Assembly (NCBI GenBank): GCA_030247855.1
Contig: JAPDRN010000010.1
Span: forward strand, 124,001 to 188,000
Direction: 5' to 3'
Source: Knufia peltigerae
Taxonomy: Eukaryota > Ascomycota > Eurotiomycetes > Chaetothyriales > Trichomeriaceae
DNA length: 64,000 nt
Shown here: one piece after another, positions 11,671-22,104 of the stretch
Layout: each line of letters begins with the position of its first letter
How positions within the stretch are numbered: the first letter of the stretch is position 1
Notes under the pieces: model-generated
Told to the model about the DNA's origin: nothing
Databases searched by the model: none
The model's input: only the letters and a program-made list of their open reading frames with translations
Program-made: the position numbers and the translations under genes

Positions 11671-12656
11671 ATGGGTCGCGGTCCTAAGAAGCATCAGAAA
11701 CGCCTCAGCGCACCTTCGCACTGGCTGCTGGACAAGCTCTCGGGCGCCTATGCCCCGAAGGCGTCCCCTGGTCCTCACGTTCGTCGCACAATCGTCCTTG
11801 CGAGGTGAAATGCAAATACTGACTTTCGAATCAGAAAACCCGCGATTGCTTGCCCTTGATCGTTTTCCTCCGAAATCGTCTCAAGTATGCTCTCAACGGC
11901 CGTGAGACCAATGCTATCCTGATGCAGCGCCTCATCAAGGTTGATGGCAAGGTCCGCACCGACGTTACCTACCCAGCTGGCTTCATGGATGTCATCTCGA
12001 TCGACAAGACTGGCGAGCACTTCCGTCTGGTCTACGACACCAAGGGCCGCTTCGCCGTGCACCGAATCGAACAAGCCGAGGCAGAGTACAAACTCGGCAA
12101 GGTCAAGCGTGTTCAAATCGGAAAAGGAGGAATCCCATACTTGGTTACGCATGATGCTCGCACGTAAGTCTGCGCTCAAGCATCTATCAGCCGTTGGGCC
12201 AAGATGTGGTTGGAAAGAAAAACAAAATAGCTGATAGGTTTAATAGTATCCGATACCCCGACCCGGCCATCAAGGTTAACGACACCGTCAAGATCGATCT
12301 CGCAACCGGAAAGATCACCGACTTCATCCGATTCGACACTGGTGTGATCGCCATGGTTACTGGTGGTCGTAACATGGGTCGTGTTGGTGTCATCACTCAC
12401 CGTGAGAGACACGACGGTGGCTTCGCCATCGTTCACATCAAGGACGCCATTGACAACTCTTTCGCTACCCGAGAAAGCAACGTCTTCATCATTGGCAAGG
12501 AGAAGCCATGGGTCAGTCTGCCAAAGGGGAAGGGTGTCAAGGTACGAATAATTCACCTGAGATATCACTTTGCCTACATGCTAATAATCATCACAGCTGT
12601 CGATTGCCGAGGAGAGAGATCGTCGTCGTGCTGTCGCCATGGCCAGCGGCCATTAA
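11671..12656 (+). CDS. 40S ribosomal protein S4 (eS4)
   Basis: Exons 11671-11778, 11835-12163, 12247-12541 and 12597-12656 encode 263 residues, as expected for eukaryotic S4. The protein starts MGRGPKKHQKRLSAPSHW, typical of fungal eS4. It contains the S4 RNA-binding segment (RNRLKYALNGRE, VDGKVRTD), the KOW-type stretch (MVTGGRNMGRVGV) and the C-terminal WVSLPKGKGVK. The first intron uses a GTTCGT donor, less standard than the others but needed to restore GPHKTRDCLPL. The last exon adds the family tail with EERDRRRA. It acts in the small ribosomal subunit. Confidence 0.97.
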
Positions 12657-13038
12657 ATTCGGTTTCCACCACCTGTAGCCTGATAATATGGCTCGCAGAT
12701 TCATTGAAATGTGGTCATCAATTGCCCTTGACTCCCAGCCACTGCTGGCGAGGTTCAAAAAAAGTCTTCTTTTGCAAGAACGAATGGATTCTTCGAGGCG
12801 AAGTTATGACTAGCGTGCTTTTAGAGCATGATGAAACACAAAGCTGCTCTACTTCAGAGACTATGCTTGAGTTCTTCGGACAAGGCCATACTTTTTTTCT
12901 AGCCGTAGAGGCATAGACAGGAAAAAGGGAATGAAAAGGCAAAATACCCCAACGAAATCTTTCGAAAGACTCTGCTTGCCATGCTACACCCGCCGTAGGC
13001 GTGCCTGTTCTTCGTATTCGTATGAGGGTGTTTTTTTT
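12657..13038. other. Intergenic, converging gene ends
   Basis: Short 3' flank shared by the S4 gene (+) and the DUF7704 gene (-). No gene or clear terminator structure was seen. Confidence 0.5.
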
Positions 13039-13604
13039 CTACCTCGTCTTCTTCTCACCAGTCGTGCTGGTACCCGTGGTCGTTTGCTCACGCGTACCGA
13101 GCTTGCCAAATACGCCCGCCACAGTCAACACCCTATTCACATGCATGAACAAGCTCCCTCCAATGTTTCCGTACGCCATCTGATTCCACTGGGAAAAATC
13201 CCAAAACACATCGTTCCCTGTACCGCAATACGCGGCGTATATGTGCGCGAGGTCCGCAATCGCCACGGCGATCAAGTACCTCCTCGTGATCTCGGCATGG
13301 GTGGTCCAACAGCACGTTATAGCGATCGCGACCATCAGTAAGAAGACATTCCCGAGTTGTAGAGTCAGCGAAAGGGCCTGGGGCGTGAACGTGAGACTCG
13401 ACAGGTCCGCGTTCGGCGACTGATCAGCGTAGTATTGTTTTGGACCAAGGATGGCTGTTGCAAAACCCCAAACACTATGTATACGGAGGGCATCTAGTAA
13501 GCAAAGGAGATACTAGACAGGGCGGAGGGTACTGCTCACAGTGCAAGCGGGTCTAGAATGCCAAAGAGGATCAGTGGCCATGTTGGAAGGGCCGAGTACG
13601 CCAT
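13039..13604 (-). CDS. DUF7704-type integral membrane protein
   Basis: Spliced exons 13540-13604 and 13039-13474 (minus strand) give 166 residues. The model begins MAYSALPTWPLILFGILDPL. The 65-nt intron (GTGAGC donor, ATACATAG acceptor) joins it to LVWGFATAILGPKQYYAD, a layout I recognise from the fungal DUF7704 family. Four hydrophobic segments are visible: near residues 8-30, about 60-80 (LQLGNVFLLMVAIAITCCW), about 90-105 and about 130-150. The conserved-looking DLAHIYAAY and FWDFSQWNQMAYGN lie between the last two. Such proteins are small four-helix membrane proteins of unknown function, common in filamentous ascomycetes. The family name is from memory, and length and topology fit. Confidence 0.75.
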
Positions 13605-14891
13605 TTTCTAGACGATCGTGATGTTCGCGAAGGCCACCTTGAAGTGATAAGGCTCGGTACAAGGCGTAGAGGTCAATTTTCTCACTGGATGTAAGCAAGT
13701 TACCTACCGGTTGAGGACGTTCGGATGGTCTCATCGCGCTCTACAGCTTGTCAACATGAATATTCCGTGCTTACGGCGCTGGGAAATCCTCGGCGAACTC
13801 CTAGGATCCTCTACTGTCGATAGCGTTTGCGGAGCGACATTTTATAACATACTCTTCCTTCGTGAATAAAAGATGAATATGATCAAGTTTTCCGATACTA
13901 CCGATCTACGGAAACGTGATGAAAACCCAAAGGCGGTGCGTCGATCGAATACCACGAAAGGTAAGGCTACATTGGTTCTTAATCAGGAATTCTAGACTTT
14001 TTATTCGACTTTCTGTGTACCATTCAGCAAGTTGCAGCACATACACGGGGAGATCCATTCATTTCTTGCAGCCATATCAGCCACCGTCGACTTCAAATAT
14101 AATATATACTGAGTACTGTGTGGACGATCTGGCTGGAACTGAACGAGCTCATGCTTGAACACGGACGTCGTCAAATTCACCCGGGGTCTTATTGACCATG
14201 GGCTTCATCCCGACTGGGGATATTACCAACAGTATTGCCTAATACTGTCCAGTCGGTCTGCTGAGGCCATGATCACCGATATATAAAGATAGGTGTCTCC
14301 ACACTGCCTTCACAATCGATGTCTCGATAGTCGGCTTGGTGGTGAACCACAACATCTGGAGCCTCGGAATTTTGCTACCTCCTGCCAGGGTACCTTTCAT
14401 GGATATACCATCAAGATATCTTGATCATCAAGTGGAAGATCCATTGACGAATGTTGGAAGCATTCAGAACCACTCTTGCTCTTCACCGGCTATTCTTGAG
14501 GTCTTGCAACCATGCTGAGCCCTCCAATATAAGATCCAAGGTAGGTCGCGATCGCAAGTCGCTGAGCTTCAAAGAGATTGCATTTCCTCTTTCTCTGGTG
14601 ACTTAGCCTGGTAGCTGTATCCATATCGAGGCATCTTGAATCTGGTTATCACAACTGCACGGTCGAACATCCACTTCCCATTGTTGCTGTGATCGTGAAG
14701 TATTGTTCGGCTAAACCTCGGCAATGACCCCATGCCAAGGCGATTGTTTGTTGACATTGTCAGCGCCAATCACCATCAATGTATCTTCGTCTTCTCTATC
14801 TCGTTCTTGTTGTTCATTTTCCTCTTGTCGCAGGTGTTTCTCAGCCAGTATATTAACGACACAGGTTAGCTCAGAGAAGCATAATACGACA
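13605..14891. other. Intergenic, promoters of the DUF7704 and Bub1-like genes
   Basis: This holds the divergent 5' regions of the membrane protein (-) and the checkpoint kinase (+). A nested imperfect hairpin lies at 14210-14256. The kinase frame stays open upstream of 14892 without an ATG context that fits the family better, and is taken as leader. No other gene was seen. Confidence 0.5.
14210..14256. repeat. Nested imperfect hairpin
   Basis: CCGACTGG (14210-14217) pairs with CCAGTCGG (14249-14256), and ACAGTATT (14229-14236) pairs with AATACTGT (14241-14248) across a 4-nt loop. The left side carries an 11-nt bulge (14218-14228). It lies in an intergenic region with no known role. Confidence 0.7.
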
Positions 14892-17800
14892 ATGGCCGTG
14901 CCTGTGATTGCAGACAACGACCTGATTAACTTCGACATCATAGAAACACATAAGGAAAACATACAGTCATTACCTGGTGGTCGATCTGCAAAGCAACTCG
15001 CCGCCATCCTCACACCACGACCGTCGGGCAGACCAGGCTTACAGTCAGAGCCTACATTGAACGAAACAAAGACACTGAACAATGCGATTCGACAGGAATA
15101 CGAGATCGAGCTGCAATCAATAGCAGATGCTGACGATCCACTGGACATTTACGACCGATATGTGAAATGGACGCTGAATTCCTATCCTTCTGCTCAGGCG
15201 ACCCCCGAATCGCAATTACTGCCTCTTCTCGAACGGGCAACCAAAGCCTTTCTTACCTCTTCACTCTACAAAAATGACCCACGGTACCTGAAGCTGTGGC
15301 TGCACTACATTCGCTTATTCTCCGACAGCCCTCGGGAGACATTTGCGTTCCTTGCCCGACATGGGATTGGTGATGCGCTCGGTCTCTTTTACGAAGAGTT
15401 CGCTGCTTGGCTAGAGGGGGCAGGACGATGGATGCAGGCAGATGAAGTGTTCAAACTGGGCATTGAAAAAGAAGCGAGGCCCACGGAAAGACTGATACGA
15501 AAGTACAACCAATTCCAGCAACGATTTGAGGCGAGACCGCAGGCAGATAATGAGCCCAGCTCTCCAGCTCTTCCAACCGTACGACCTGCATTAGCGGCCA
15601 AAATTGATCCCTTTGCTTCTGCGCATAGAAGCGAAGACGCCCAGGCATCACAGCAGCAACAACAACAACAGAATGGTGCGGGAGGCCGCCCCACAACCAG
15701 TCGTTCTGGCAAGCCTAAAATGGCTATTTTCTCTGATGCCGACAATGCTGCACCTCCTCCAGCAGCAATGACAACGAATGGCTGGGATAACATTGGTTCA
15801 ATCAAGGAGCGCAAGAAGGAGAACACTATCGAGGCAAGACCTTGGACTGGCGAAAAGATGAAAGCTGGAGGTAGAGCAGGGACAGTACCAAAGATGGAGA
15901 TTTTCAAAGACCCGGTATGATCGACCTTTCCATTTTCCTAGATTCATGTACAGTCAATGCCAATTTCCATTCGAAGCGCCTCTGAATCCCGGTTCACAGA
16001 CTGTTAGACGAATACTAACATTCGATATTTTAATAGTCTCTACAAACAATAAACGGCGCAAGGCAACCTGTTCAGCGACCTGGGGATGTTGTCAATCCTC
16101 GTACAGGCCGAATAGAGCGAGTCTTCGTCAATATCGAAGCCATCTATCCCAGCAACGACCAAGAGTTCAGTTTTGAAGAGTTGCGGGCCACGTCGCGAGG
16201 GTGGTTCCGCCGAGACTGGCGTCAGCCAGAAGGACCATCAGAAGGGGGTCCGTTGCAAGCTCTTTCTGGAAATGAAGCCTCGCCACCAAAGCCAAGGTCC
16301 AAAGCCAGCAAAGCTCTGGAGCAGGAAGACATAGAGAATTTGAGCGAATCATTCCAGCAAAAGGTTGATCTGAACGATACTTCTCAGGGCAATCTCAGTA
16401 TTCATGACGTTTCAACACAATCCATGGTCGGGATGCCAGAATCGCAGTCCACATCTCAATCACAACCACAAAGTCAGAAGCCGAGGGAAAAGAAATACAA
16501 GGTCAGAGAAGTCAAGCAGGAAACACAGACGGTCAAAACACGCCTTCAGTCACCTACAGGCAAGAAACTCAAGAGGAAAATCACGGCCGAGCCTACGATG
16601 ACCTTCCACTCAAAAGCTGCGACCAATGAGATATATGACATGTTCAACCAGCCACTTCGTAAGCCAGAGATAGCGAAGGAAGATACACAAAGTGGTGAAG
16701 AGATTGAGTTCACTGAAGACGTGGACGATGGGTACAGCACGACAGGGGACGCCGAGAGCACTGGCACTGGTAGGGAATTCGGAGCAGACAGTGAATATGG
16801 CGAGGACACCTTGGCTTCACAATTTGATCACACCGAGAGCCAGAGCCAAACACAAAGTCACAGTCAGCCTGACAGTGTTTCTCCTTGGTCAGATTTCACA
16901 GCCAGCAAGCACGTGCCCCGGCTTGATTCCCGGAATACTTCATCTACCAAGCCCAATCCTTCCTCAAACAAAGCTCACGGCAGGATGAAGTCAAAGAATA
17001 AACACAGACATGTAATGGCTGACGATGTGACTGAGAGTCTAGATTCGTCGAGTCAAAACGCAACTCAGACCTCTGGGCTTGGTGGTGACTTTGATACACA
17101 AGCTATCGCTGCCATTGCCAACTGCAACTTTGACGACATGGACACCAAGGCTATCGCCATGATGGCTGGAGATGTTGACGATGAAGAGCAGGACGATCTT
17201 GAGATTCAAGATCATCTGCCCGCATCATCACACTCTGAGACTGAAGGCGCGGCTGAAGAAGGAGTGGCTGCACAACACCAACAACAAGAAACAATGGATG
17301 AAGATGACGACGACAACAGAGACAGCCTCTCGACACCTGTGGATGATGTCTTCACGGAGCATCATGAAATCTCTCACAAGCCTCGCTTCATTCCTCTTCC
17401 ACCGGAAGATTATGAGCCTACCCCGGTGAGACCGTACCGAGACCCTGCTCTCGTCGCCCAAAACAAGCTGCCATTCATGACGCCAATCGTCGAGAGAACC
17501 GAGAGCTCCCTTGCTCCATCGACCGTGTTCAATGACCCTGACTACTTCACGTCCAAGACTCCGAGCAGATCGACCCATGCTTACGAGAGCCCTTCGCAAG
17601 TGCAGATCGACAAGCTCTTGATGAGTAGTCCTCAGCAGCAGGACGCCACACCTCCCTCGTCTGCTAAGAGAAAGTACGAACATACCGGCATCACGGAAGA
17701 GGAGGTTGCGAGTTCTTCTCCACGTCAGAGAAAGGGACCTGGACGAGATCGGCCCAACTCGAATGGTCACATTCCATTTCCAATCGCCAAGGCTAGTCCG

Positions 17801-19228
17801 GCTCCAATCAAGGATGAAGAATCTGTCTTTCAGACTCCTGCTGTCCCAGTCAAGTCCCCGGCGAAAAGCATCATTCCACCTACCATCAAGCACAAGGGTC
17901 CAATTGTAGCTGATTTGCAATGCAACCCGTGCGACGACGTCATCCGACGGCAGGTTCTCACTGCCGTTCATCCTCCAGTTTCGTCCTACTCCGGATACTA
18001 TGATCACTCAGCGCAGGCACTCGGTCAGTATTCTCTGCTGAAATCCTATGCTGAGAAGATCTCGAAGATCAAAGCTAAAGGCAGTCCACGAAAGAGCCAA
18101 GGCAGCAAAGACGCAGCTATCAAAGCAGTTCCGCCTCTGCTCAAGTTCGCTGGCGCTTCTCGCGTGTATGCTGTCAAGCGTGAGTTGGGTGCAGGCGCTT
18201 TCGCTCCTGTCTACCTCGTCGAAAGCTATGACCCGAACGACAATGCGCTCGCCATCGTCGATGATGTGGAAGACAAAGAGAATTCAAGCCCGAAGAAGCC
18301 AATGGAGTTCACCCGCCAAGGTCTTGAAGCGCTCAAGACTGAAGCTCCTCCTGGTACTTTGGTGTGGGAATTCCATATTCTACGCACTGTTCGTCAACGT
18401 CTGGGCCCTGCTGCGCGCACGATGCAGTCAATCGTCCTTGCGCAAGAATGCCATCTTTTTAGCGACGAGGCGTACATTGTGCTCGAGTACAGTCCACAAG
18501 GAACGTTGCTCGACCTGGTCAACCTTGCCAGAAATGAGAATGTGAAAGCTGGCAAACCGGCCGAAGGTCTCGAAGAAGTGCTTGCCATGTGGTTTGGGGT
18601 TGAATTGCTGCGGAGCCTGGAAGATCTGCACCAAGTGGGTATCCTACACGGCGATCTCAAGGGTGACAATTGTCTCGTCCGCTTTTCCGGCACCGACGTC
18701 ACTGGCCCGTATGACTCTCTTGGTGGATCCGGCTGGAACGAGAAAGGATTGAAACTGATTGACTTTGGTCGTGGCATCGATACCAGGATGTTCAAGGCGG
18801 ACGCCCAGTTCATCGCCGACTGGCCCAGCTGTGCCACCGACTGTGCCGAGATTCGGGAGTGTAAGCCGTGGAAGTGGCAGATTGATTACCACGGTGCGGC
18901 GGGCGTGATCCACAGCTTGTTGTTCGGCAAATACATCGAAACGGTGCCTGTCGGCGGCGGTCTCGGTCCGGGACAAAAGAAGGAATGGAAGCTCAAGGAG
19001 AACTTGAAGAGGTATTGGGAGAAGGAGATCTGGACAGAGGTGTTTGGCGTGCTGTTGAACCCTGCCACCGTGCAAGACGGTGAGGAGATGCCGGTTCAAC
19101 GCAATCTCAAGCGAGTGAGAACGCGAATGGAAAAGTGGTTGAGCGAGGAAGGTGAGAGAAGTGGAAGAGATCTTCGAGGAACTTTAAGGAAGATGGAACG
19201 ACTCGTGGCGGGAAACAAGTCTGCATGA
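14892..19228 (+). CDS. Bub1/Mad3-type spindle checkpoint kinase
   Basis: Exons 14892-15914 and 16037-19228 encode 1404 residues. The N-terminus (MAVPVIADND) has a KEN box at residues 21-23, then the Mad3/Bub1 TPR-like domain (about 80-230) with YVKWTLNSYP and LWLHYIRLF. A second KEN box follows at 309-311. A GLEBS-like Bub3-binding stretch (NEIYDMFNQPL then EEIEFTEDVDD) lies near 525-560. The middle is Ser/Gln/acid-rich and disordered. The C-terminal kinase domain (from about 1050) shows the Gly-rich loop ELGAGAFAPVYLVE, HGDLKGDN (near 1212) and IDFGRG (near 1249), so the catalytic motifs are intact. The protein acts at kinetochores, phosphorylating histone H2A and helping inhibit APC/C-Cdc20. 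Two KEN boxes plus an intact kinase suggest one gene doing both the Bub1 and Mad3 jobs. Confidence 0.93.
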
Positions 19229-20851
19229 AGAGGGAAAGAAGAGAAGACGACGATGACTGAGAGGACAGCATATTTCCAACCTTGGCAATGGAGTTTTTGA
19301 TCACTTGGAAATATTGCGGATGCCGGAGACGAACAAAACAAATGGGTGGTGACATTATGTGTGATCGGATACTCGTTATGAGCAAGCAGGGTGTTGGGGG
19401 TGTATTTTTCTTCTCTCTCTTCTTTTCACTGTGTTGCATGTCGATGCTGCATACCTAAGGACTCATAAGAAGGTATTGAGAAGGTATCTTGCCTCGATAA
19501 CTTTGTGATACCCAGAGTGATAAAGGGTGGATTTTAATTATTCAATGAAAGAATATCACCATAGATATTTCTTGCTTGTAATCCTTTTTATATTGCACTG
19601 ATACGAGTACCTCAATAAGTCGTACAGTAGTCATGGTATTTAGTCGGTGGTAGTTGAAGGACTGCTGTTCTATGATCTGTCTTTCTTGATATGGCAAAAT
19701 GTGTCCCCAAGAGAGGAGTAGAATATTTTCCGTTGAAATGGCGGAGATGTGCTGATGCTTGCGGATACTTGGACTAATATGGAGTACGAGATTATGGAGA
19801 CGGTGAATAAGATGCGATAACACGTACCAGCGAGAGCCTCCCCCAACTTTGTGATCTTTCATCATCATCAAATAAATCAATAACCGAGGGCGAAAGGGAA
19901 AGCTCGGAACCCGGTTTAATAATAATAACTGCTGCTGGTCGTGTGTCATGATATCACCCGTTTGACCCGTTGGGGTTTATCACACCTACTTTCCAGGATC
20001 AACGACCCTTTTTTTTCTCCTTCTCTGCTTTCTAATCGAGCTACTGATCGTTTGACAAAGCCTTGTGCCCTCGGCGCCCGCTGAGAGGAGAGAGAGGGAG
20101 CATACGACCCTATCCACAGTATGCGTTGCTGACGACTGTACTCCGTAAACACATGTCATTAGTCGGTACTTGTGTTCGTTCGGCATCGATTGATCCATGC
20201 GATAAGCGATAAGCGGGCGATAAGTGAGACGCGAGATTGACTGAGTGATATTGTTAAGTGAGCGAGCAAAGCATCCCACCTTTTCCGAAGAGAAACCTCA
20301 AAACGAAAGTTCGCAAAACACACCAAGCGGGGACATTTGTCGCAACGATCATCGCATTACGACAAACATTGGATAACGGTGGTCAGAGAGCACTAGAAGA
20401 AGAAAAGGAAAAGACGGACATTCAAGGACGAAGACGAAGGCGAAGGCGAAGGCAAAGAGTTGACACTCTCGATATACATCATCGCTCACACCACCACCAC
20501 CACCTCTTCCTCCTCTACATATTGCAACCATACCTCGCCCGTACACACGAGTCGCATCGGCGCAATATAACCCTTAACCCGCGGTATCATAATTAAAACG
20601 ACCTGCGGCCCCTCTGTGTCGAACGAGTTCAGTGTTCGCCTTGTTATCGATAGTGGCGCATAAGACACCGCTCGATTGATCCTGGAACTATTGGAGGAGA
20701 CCAGGACCACAGAACATTATACCGCGAACAGATCTACGAAAAAATAAGCAAGACTCACAAAAAAAAAGGCCGAGAAGATAGGATTGACGAGTCTGTATAT
20801 ACTCGAGTGAATATACGTATACACATACACGCTCTCGCGGGCGCACACGAG
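19229..20851. other. Intergenic stretch
   Basis: No gene was recognised. It includes the 3' flank of the kinase gene and a long leader or promoter for the pyroglutamyl peptidase. That leader has an AAGACGAAGGCGAAGGCGAAGGC run near 20430-20453, a CACCACCACCACCACC run near 20490 and a TACTCCGTA motif near 20140. Confidence 0.5.
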
Positions 20852-22104
20852 ATGGGTGACGCAGGTCCACCGACACCACCGCCGGTGTTGGTTCAAGATC
20901 GTCCTGGAATAGATACGATCGAGACACCAGATGAGTCACCTCTGAAGGAAGTGAGGGTACTGGTCACCGGGTTCGGGGTGAGTTTTTTTTCTTTCGTTAC
21001 TGGCCTCTTTCTTTGTCGTCTACCTCAAGATGTGACCTCGTGCTCCCTGGTGAGAAAATAAAATACTGACCGAATGTTATCCCCCAGCCATTCAAATCAT
21101 TTTTGATAAACCCGTCATGGCTCATCGCCTCGGCACTACCGGATGACCTCCCCCCGCCCGCCACCACTGCCACGTCGGGCAAAGGCAAATACAAAATCAA
21201 ACTCGTCATTCATCCGTCGGCCATTCGCGTTTCGTACTCGACCGTGTCGGAGACCGTGCCGGAACTCATACGTCTACACGACCCGGATTTCATCTTGCAC
21301 ATCGGCATGGCCGGAGGGCGGGATTGTTATTCCCTCGAGACCCGTGGCCACAGGGACGGGTACCGGATAAAAGACGTGGACAACCTGGACGGGTATCTCT
21401 GCGGAGAGTGTAAGTGGAAACGTGACGGGGTGCCACCGTTACTCTACGGCATGTGGGATGAAGACGACGTGTTGAGGAGGTGGGAGGTTGGCGTACAGAA
21501 AGAATTGGTCGCGAGAGGGTTTTTGGGTTCTGCGGGTGTGGATGAGAATGAGATCAAAAAGACGTCAAAAACTGAGGGTGGTGATGCGACGAGTACAAAG
21601 ACAGAAACAGAAACAGAAACGGAAACGGGTACAGGTACAAACTTTGTATGGGGGAACAACAACCAGAATACAAGTGTCGAGAAGGCGAATTCGAATGCCA
21701 GTGTCACGGGACGAAGGGCAGAAGAGAATCGTAAAAGGGCGGTGGTGAAGTTGTCGAAGGACGCTGGAAGGTTCTTGTGTGAGTACGCCTTGTTTGAGAG
21801 TTTGAGTTATAGATGGATGGAGGCGGAGAAGAAGGAGAAGAAGAAGAAGAATCGACCTACGGGGCCGCGGGATGAGGATCAGCAAGAGCAAGACGAGGAC
21901 AAGGTACGAGAGAGACTTGGGAAAGTGGCATTTTTGCATGTCCCAGGATGGACGGGAGTAGAGGACATCAATCGTGGAGTCATGATAGCTGAAGAGGCCA
22001 TCAAGGCGCTGATAGGAAGTTGGGAGGATGGGGCAAGAAGAAAGACAGAAAGTGATGGGAAGAGTGTTTCCACGTTTACGACTCAGAATAGCGAAGTGCA
22101 ATGA
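20852..22104 (+). CDS. Pyroglutamyl-peptidase I family protein (peptidase C15)
   Basis: Exons 20852-20977 and 21088-22104 give 380 residues. The splice joins the first core strand as VRVLVTGFGPFKSF, the family's opening motif. The catalytic residues are recognisable: Glu126 in YSLETRGHRDGY, Cys273 in RFLCEYALFESL and His326 in AFLHVPGW. The enzyme removes N-terminal pyroglutamate from peptides and is expected in the cytosol. Typical bacterial members are about 215 residues. The excess here comes from an N-terminal Pro/Glu-rich tail and a Thr/Glu-rich low-complexity insert (about residues 200-250, with a TETETETETGTGTN run) between the Glu and the Cys. A Lys/Glu-rich insert follows the Cys. 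Fungal members often carry insertions of this kind. Confidence 0.88.

Noticed and set aside
14724..14891. Longer N-terminus of the Bub1-like protein
   Set aside because: The added residues are Ser/Cys-rich and unlike the family. Starting at 14892 places the KEN box at the usual distance from the N-terminus.
17228..18007. 259-codon minus-strand frame
   Set aside because: It lies opposite the coding sequence of the Bub1-like gene and mirrors its codon pattern; no family features.
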